Below the pieces are notes generated by a model, which was not told the origin of the DNA, did no database searches, and worked only from the letters and a program-made list of their open reading frames with translations. A stretch of DNA of 9,277 bases from Verrucomicrobiota bacterium. GTDB lineage: Bacteria; Verrucomicrobiota; Verrucomicrobiia; Opitutales; Oceanipulchritudinaceae. A program made the translations under genes and the position numbers. The DNA is taken from positions 1-9,277 of the forward strand of contig JAAAOD010000102.1 in assembly GCA_009908535.1 (NCBI GenBank). The letters are read 5' to 3'. Shown piece by piece: positions 6,044-9,277 of this stretch. Position 1 is the stretch's first letter; the number at the start of each line of letters is the position of its first letter.

Positions 6044-7423
6044 TTAAAGATGGGTGGGCGGCTCGAAAAGACTTTTTGGCGTCCGCTGCAGGAATTCCTC
6101 CACGAAACGAGTCGTGAAACGGCCGCGCACGAACTCGGGATCGTTGATGATGGAGCGGGCAAAGGGAATGTTGGTGAAGACTCCGCGGATGAGGTATTCG
6201 CGAAGAGAACGGTTCATACGGGCGATGGCCGCCTCCCGGTCGCAGCCGACACTGATGACCTTCGCAATCATGCTGTCGTAGAATTTCGGTACCGTGTAGC
6301 CGCCATAGACATGGCTGTCGACGCGGATTCCGTGTCCGCCGGGCGGGAAGTAGAGGCTGATTTCCCCCGGCGAGGGGGCAAAGTTCATACTCGGGTTTTC
6401 CGCGCAGACACGACACTCGATGGCATGTCCCTTGATTTGCACCTCTTCCTGCGTGAGGCCGAGGGGTTCGCCGCTGGCGATCCGGAACTGCTCCTTGATG
6501 AGATCGATCCCGGTAACTTCCTCGGTGACGGGATGCTCCACCTGAATACGGGTGTTCATTTCGATGAAGTAGAAGTTCCGGTGCCGGTCGACGAGGAACT
6601 CGACGGTGCCGGCGTTGCGGTACTGGCAGGCTTCGGCGGCCTTGACGGCGGCCCGGCCCATTTCTTCGCGCAATTCCGGGGTCATAAAAGGCGAGGGGGA
6701 TTCTTCGATGACCTTCTGGTGGCGGCGCTGAATGGAGCAGTCGCGTTCCCCGAGGTGAAGAACACGGCCTTCCTCGTCGGCGAGGATCTGGAACTCGATA
6801 TGGCGGGGTTCCTCGATGAACTTTTCGATATAGACCGCTCCGTTGCCGAAGGCTTTCTCGGCCTCGGCGGAGGCGGCCGCGAATTCCTTCTGGAAGGACA
6901 TCGGGTTGTGGGCGAGGCGCATGCCGCGGCCGCCGCCGCCGGCGACGGCCTTCACGATGACAGGGAAGCCGATTTGCTCGGCGATGTGGCTGGCCTCCTG
7001 CGGATCGGCGACGGCGCCTTTGCTGCCGGGAACCGTGGGCACGCCGACGGCACGGACGGTCTCGCGCGCGGTGGCCTTGTCCCCCATACGGCGGATGCTT
7101 TCGGAGCGCGGGCCGATAAACTTGATCCGGCATTCCTCGCACTGTTCGGCAAAGGCGGGATCCTCGGAGAGAAAGCCGTACCCCGGGTGGATGGCATCGA
7201 CATCGGCGATTTCGGCCGCGGCAATGATGCGTTCCGCACGCAGGTACGATTCCGGGCTGGAGGCCGGACCGATGCAGATGGCCCCGTCGGCCAGCTGGAC
7301 GTGAAGGGACTGCTCGTCGGCCTCGGAATAGACGGCGATGGTTTCGACACCCAGTTCGCGGCAGGCGCGGATGATGCGCAGGGCGATTTCGCCCCGGTTG
7401 GCGATGAGGATCTTTTTGAACAT
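6044..7423 (-). CDS. accC: Acetyl-CoA carboxylase, biotin carboxylase subunit
   Basis: ATP-dependent carboxylation of the biotin on AccB, first half-reaction of acetyl-CoA carboxylase. The product has 459 residues, close to the roughly 450 of E. coli AccC. It opens with MFKKILIANRGEIALRI, the canonical N-terminus; longer in-frame starts upstream lie inside the accB end and are rejected. Visible features: HPGYGFLSE at 79-87; K116 and K158 (ATP binding); the glycine-rich loop AGGGGRGMR at 161-169; H208; E275 and E288 (metal binding); the EMNTRIQVEHPVTE signature at 288-301 with catalytic R292; and R338. All residues I know as essential in the E. coli enzyme are present. No Shine-Dalgarno is seen; the start lies 16 nt after the accB stop, so translation may depend on accB. 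The short C-terminal tail after about 445 is not conserved in type. Confidence 0.97.
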   Translation of the reverse strand: MFKKILIANRGEIALRIIRACRELGVETIAVYSEADEQSLHVQLADGAICIGPASSPESYLRAERIIAAAEIADVDAIHPGYGFLSEDPAFAEQCEECRIKFIGPRSESIRRMGDKATARETVRAVGVPTVPGSKGAVADPQEASHIAEQIGFPVIVKAVAGGGGRGMRLAHNPMSFQKEFAAASAEAEKAFGNGAVYIEKFIEEPRHIEFQILADEEGRVLHLGERDCSIQRRHQKVIEESPSPFMTPELREEMGRAAVKAAEACQYRNAGTVEFLVDRHRNFYFIEMNTRIQVEHPVTEEVTGIDLIKEQFRIASGEPLGLTQEEVQIKGHAIECRVCAENPSMNFAPSPGEISLYFPPGGHGIRVDSHVYGGYTVPKFYDSMIAKVISVGCDREAAIARMNRSLREYLIRGVFTNIPFARSIINDPEFVRGRFTTRFVEEFLQRTPKSLFEPPTHL

Positions 7424-7439
7424 GGCGGATCCGCGGAGC

Positions 7440-7883
7440 TTAGCGGAGGCGGAACAAGGGCTGACCGTATTCGACACTGTCCCCGTTTCCGACGAGGACC
7501 TCGGCGATCGTACCCTTCTCTTCCGCCTTGATTTCGTTCATCACCTTCATCGCCTCAAGGATGCAGACGACGGTGTCCTCGGTGACGGCGTCGCCCGGCT
7601 TGACGAACGGCGGGCTTTCCGGTGAGGGAGCGGCGTAGAAGGTCCCGACCATGGGGGAAGTGACCAGCTTGCCTTCATCCGCCGCCTTGCTTTCCGGCGA
7701 AGCGGCCCCGGAAGCGGACGGTGCCGCCGGTGGAGGCGCCGCGACCGGGGGCACCGATGCCGGAGCGGGGGCTGAATATGACCGCTGCAGGCGAAGTTTG
7801 AAATCCCCCTCCTCGAGCTGGAACTCGCTGAGTTCCGCGCGTTTCATGATATCGACGATCTGCCTGATTTTTTTAATGTCCAA
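7440..7883 (-). CDS. accB: Acetyl-CoA carboxylase biotin carboxyl carrier protein (BCCP)
   Basis: Carries the biotin that AccC carboxylates and that the carboxyltransferase (AccA/AccD, not in this window) uses to make malonyl-CoA for fatty-acid synthesis in the cytoplasm. The 147-residue product has the usual BCCP layout: an N-terminal segment (about 1-34), an Ala/Pro-rich linker (about 37-62), and a C-terminal biotinyl domain (about 72-147) with the biotinylation motif EAMKVMNE, in which the lysine is K113. The usual BCCP 'thumb' region is represented by TSPMVGTFYAAPSPESPPFV at 75-94. The start is TTG, chosen because AAGGAGG lies 9 nt upstream and the N-terminus matches the family (MDIKKIRQIVDIMKR). 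The stop is 16 nt before accC, so the two are surely co-transcribed. Confidence 0.96.
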   Translation of the reverse strand: MDIKKIRQIVDIMKRAELSEFQLEEGDFKLRLQRSYSAPAPASVPPVAAPPPAAPSASGAASPESKAADEGKLVTSPMVGTFYAAPSPESPPFVKPGDAVTEDTVVCILEAMKVMNEIKAEEKGTIAEVLVGNGDSVEYGQPLFRLR

Positions 7884-7892
7884 AGCGTTTAT

Positions 7893-7899
7893 CCTCCTT
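7893..7899 (-). promoter_or_regulatory. Strong Shine-Dalgarno (AAGGAGG) of accB
   Basis: AAGGAGG on the minus strand lies 9 nt before the TTG at 7883-7881. It is the only clear Shine-Dalgarno sequence before any gene in this window, and it decides the non-ATG start of accB. Confidence 0.85.
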
Positions 7900-7922
7900 C
7901 AGTACGAGAATTTGCGGAATTG

Positions 7923-7960
7923 TGCAGGGAAAGCGAGTTCTCCTGCAAATGAAAAGCGAG
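7923..7960 (-). promoter_or_regulatory. accB leader: hairpin plus 8-bp direct repeats
   Basis: The 97-nt gap upstream of accB holds two pieces of symmetry. First, an inverted repeat with 6-bp arms TGCAGG/CCTGCA (7942-7947 and 7923-7928) can extend inwards by GAA/TTC with one bulged A. As RNA it would form a 9-bp stem with a 6-nt loop ending about 40 nt before the start codon. Second, the octamer CTCGCTTT (minus strand) occurs twice, at 7953-7960 and 7930-7937, spaced 23 bp start to start, about two helical turns. No T-run follows the hairpin, so it does not look like a standard intrinsic terminator. It could be an operator or leader structure controlling acetyl-CoA carboxylase, or chance. Confidence 0.3.
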
Positions 7961-7980
7961 ATGCCTGTTCCGTCCGTCGG

Positions 7981-9277
7981 CTACTGGGGAAAAATACGAT
8001 CCCGCAGCCAGCGCAGCGGCTCGAGTTGAAGGTTCCATGCGGGATCGGCAAGGGAACCGGTCACCGTGAAGGCGAGGCGGGTGCTGACGGGTGCGAGGAA
8101 GCGCTGGACAAGTCCCTCGAACAACAGCGCGGTACCCGTGATGTGCAGGGTGCGGGTAGCGAGATCGGCCCCGCCTTCCATACGCAGGTGCAGAACCGGA
8201 CCGCTGACGACAAAGTGATCAAAGGAGAGGTGCGGTTCCTCCCATTGCCATTCCACCGCGGCCGTCTTGAGGTCGAGGCTGCTGAATCCAAGACCGAGTT
8301 CCTGCAGCAGGGCGGAGAATCCGCCGAAAAGATGGATGCTTCCGATGGCGGCCTCGCGCGCGTGGAGCCATCCATTCCCCCTGGAGGGCCCGAAAGGGGG
8401 AAACTCAAGGTGGAAACCGGTGTCGAGACGCCCGCTCTTTTCGGTTGCGAAGAGGTGATCGGCGTCGAGGTCCCATTGCGGAAAAAACGCGTCCAGTTGC
8501 CCGAGGACCCCGGGAAGATCGGCGTCGAGCAGCTGCAGGTCGAGGCGCCGTGGTCGCAGTCCGCCGGATGCGGGTTGCCTTTCGAGGGAGAGGTCGCCGG
8601 TTATAACGCCTTCCGAAATCCGGGCGGAAAGGTTTTCCACGAACAGAAGCGGTCCCTTTGCACGAACCTTGCAACTGGTGTGGGCGAAGGAGAAGGCACT
8701 CACCTCGAAGGTACCTCTGGGGGCTTCCACGGTGAGCCGCAGTTCCGGCCACGGTTTGTCCTCTTCCCTTCTCGCTTTGGACGGGCGCCAGAGCCAGCCG
8801 GAAACGGTAAGATGCGGGGGATATTCGAAGCGGCAGGCGGAAAGGCCGTCGATCCCGCTGAGACGCACCACGCGCCTGAAATCCACCTCGCTGTCGAGGC
8901 GAAGGAACATGGGCCGTCTCCGCTCAGGGGGGTTGTGAATCCGCCAGGCCAGTTCTCCGGAAACCCCTCCCTCCGGGAAGCGGCCTTCCAGTTCGTGGAG
9001 GTAGGTCCATCGCGCATTGCTGCGGATGCCGAGACGGAGTTCCGGAATCGGAACGCCGCGGTAGCTCGCGTCGCGGCCGAGGACGGCGACACTGCTGCGG
9101 ATGGAACGGGCCGCCCGCGGGTCCCCCCATACCATGACACGGGCGTCGGCGGGGTTGGGCGTCTCGATGGAAGTGAAGATCTGCCGCCACCAATCGCCGA
9201 GGAGCGGATCGAGCGAGGTCGGTAGGAGCGTGCCTGCGGCCCGCAGCGAGAAGTGCGGGCTGTCGAGATCGTACGCG
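7981..9277 (-). CDS. AsmA-like C-terminal domain protein, N-terminus beyond window
   Basis: Partial gene: the frame is open to the right edge (first complete codon at 9276) and 431 residues plus a TAG stop are visible. AsmA-family and related proteins are large envelope proteins, usually anchored in the inner membrane and reaching into the periplasm, linked to lipid transport or outer-membrane homeostasis. The visible part is built of alternating short hydrophobic/polar beta-strand-like segments. It ends in a region of AsmA_2/DUF3971 style: a glycine-rich stretch with the motif HLFGGFSALL at about residues 315-324, a GPVLHLRMEGGADL segment at about 359-372, and a closing VTGSLADPAWNLQLEP at about 405-420. 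No signal peptide or membrane segment lies in the visible part. It is followed after 97 nt by accB, so it could be a separate unit or the start of the same operon. Family assignment is by pattern; the exact function is unknown. Confidence 0.7.
   Translation of the reverse strand, partial: AYDLDSPHFSLRAAGTLLPTSLDPLLGDWWRQIFTSIETPNPADARVMVWGDPRAARSIRSSVAVLGRDASYRGVPIPELRLGIRSNARWTYLHELEGRFPEGGVSGELAWRIHNPPERRRPMFLRLDSEVDFRRVVRLSGIDGLSACRFEYPPHLTVSGWLWRPSKARREEDKPWPELRLTVEAPRGTFEVSAFSFAHTSCKVRAKGPLLFVENLSARISEGVITGDLSLERQPASGGLRPRRLDLQLLDADLPGVLGQLDAFFPQWDLDADHLFATEKSGRLDTGFHLEFPPFGPSRGNGWLHAREAAIGSIHLFGGFSALLQELGLGFSSLDLKTAAVEWQWEEPHLSFDHFVVSGPVLHLRMEGGADLATRTLHITGTALLFEGLVQRFLAPVSTRLAFTVTGSLADPAWNLQLEPLRWLRDRIFPQ

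Noticed and set aside
6018..6046. Possible terminator between accC and the Asp23 gene
   Set aside because: The 25-nt gap has no stem-loop followed by a T-run; readthrough is expected.
5886..7142. A 418-codon open frame on the minus strand in a different frame from accC
   Set aside because: Arg/Pro-rich composition without motifs, fully overlapping accC, whose frame carries every catalytic residue.
7425..7434. 10-bp palindrome GCGGATCCGC just before the accC ATG
   Set aside because: Short, without a loop and inside a 16-nt operon gap. It could occur by chance in GC-rich DNA, and no function can be supported.
7919..7948. Possible accB promoter TTGCAG - 18 nt - CACAAT
   Set aside because: Both hexamers match the consensus poorly and the -35 overlaps the hairpin arm. 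accB may instead be read from further upstream.
1..9277. tRNA, rRNA, CRISPR, insertion sequence, prophage or defence-system genes
   Set aside because: No repeats, transposase-like or integrase-like frames, or RNA gene signatures were seen. Gaps are at most 97 nt and all coding sequence is accounted for by housekeeping or envelope genes.

Overview
The window is a compact, GC-rich stretch of bacterial chromosome in which all eleven recognisable genes lie on the minus strand, so transcription runs from high to low coordinates. The gene set is housekeeping. Two genes at the ends (an AsmA-like protein and a PpiD/SurA-like periplasmic chaperone) suggest a two-membrane cell. Asp23-family proteins and a GYF_2-domain membrane protein in that context point to the PVC group, most likely Verrucomicrobiota (Opitutae-like). 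This is inferred from protein flavour and gene content, not from a marker gene, and is only moderately secure. There are no mobile elements, CRISPR arrays, RNA genes or signs of transfer.

In transcription order, 9277-7981 is the C-terminal part of an AsmA-like protein. After a 97-nt gap with a hairpin, a pair of direct repeats and the only strong Shine-Dalgarno in the window come accB (biotin carboxyl carrier, TTG start) and accC (biotin carboxylase). These make up the biotin half of acetyl-CoA carboxylase, the first committed step of fatty-acid synthesis. Directly behind them are two Asp23/DUF322-family genes, one soluble and one with an N-terminal membrane anchor (AmaP-like). The accB-accC-Asp23 order is the same as accB-accC-yqhY of Firmicutes.

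A second unit begins at about 5007 with a consensus TTGACA box. It encodes a low-molecular-weight protein phosphatase, rpiB (ribose-5-phosphate isomerase B), glyA (serine hydroxymethyltransferase) and trmH (tRNA Gm18 methyltransferase), joined by successive 4-nt stop/start overlaps (ATGA, ATGA, TTGA). A 48-nt spacer containing a perfect 7-bp hairpin leads to a GYF_2 membrane protein. The phosphatase-rpiB-glyA order resembles ywlE-ywlF-ywlG-glyA of Bacillus.

A third unit starts at a second copy of the same 10-bp GCACTTGACA box (1162-1171) and encodes a PpiD-like membrane-anchored chaperone that runs off the left edge of the window.

Intergenic space is very small (16-97 nt), and no gene-free stretch exceeds 100 bases. 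The long open frames on the plus strand are antisense shadows caused by the high GC content.
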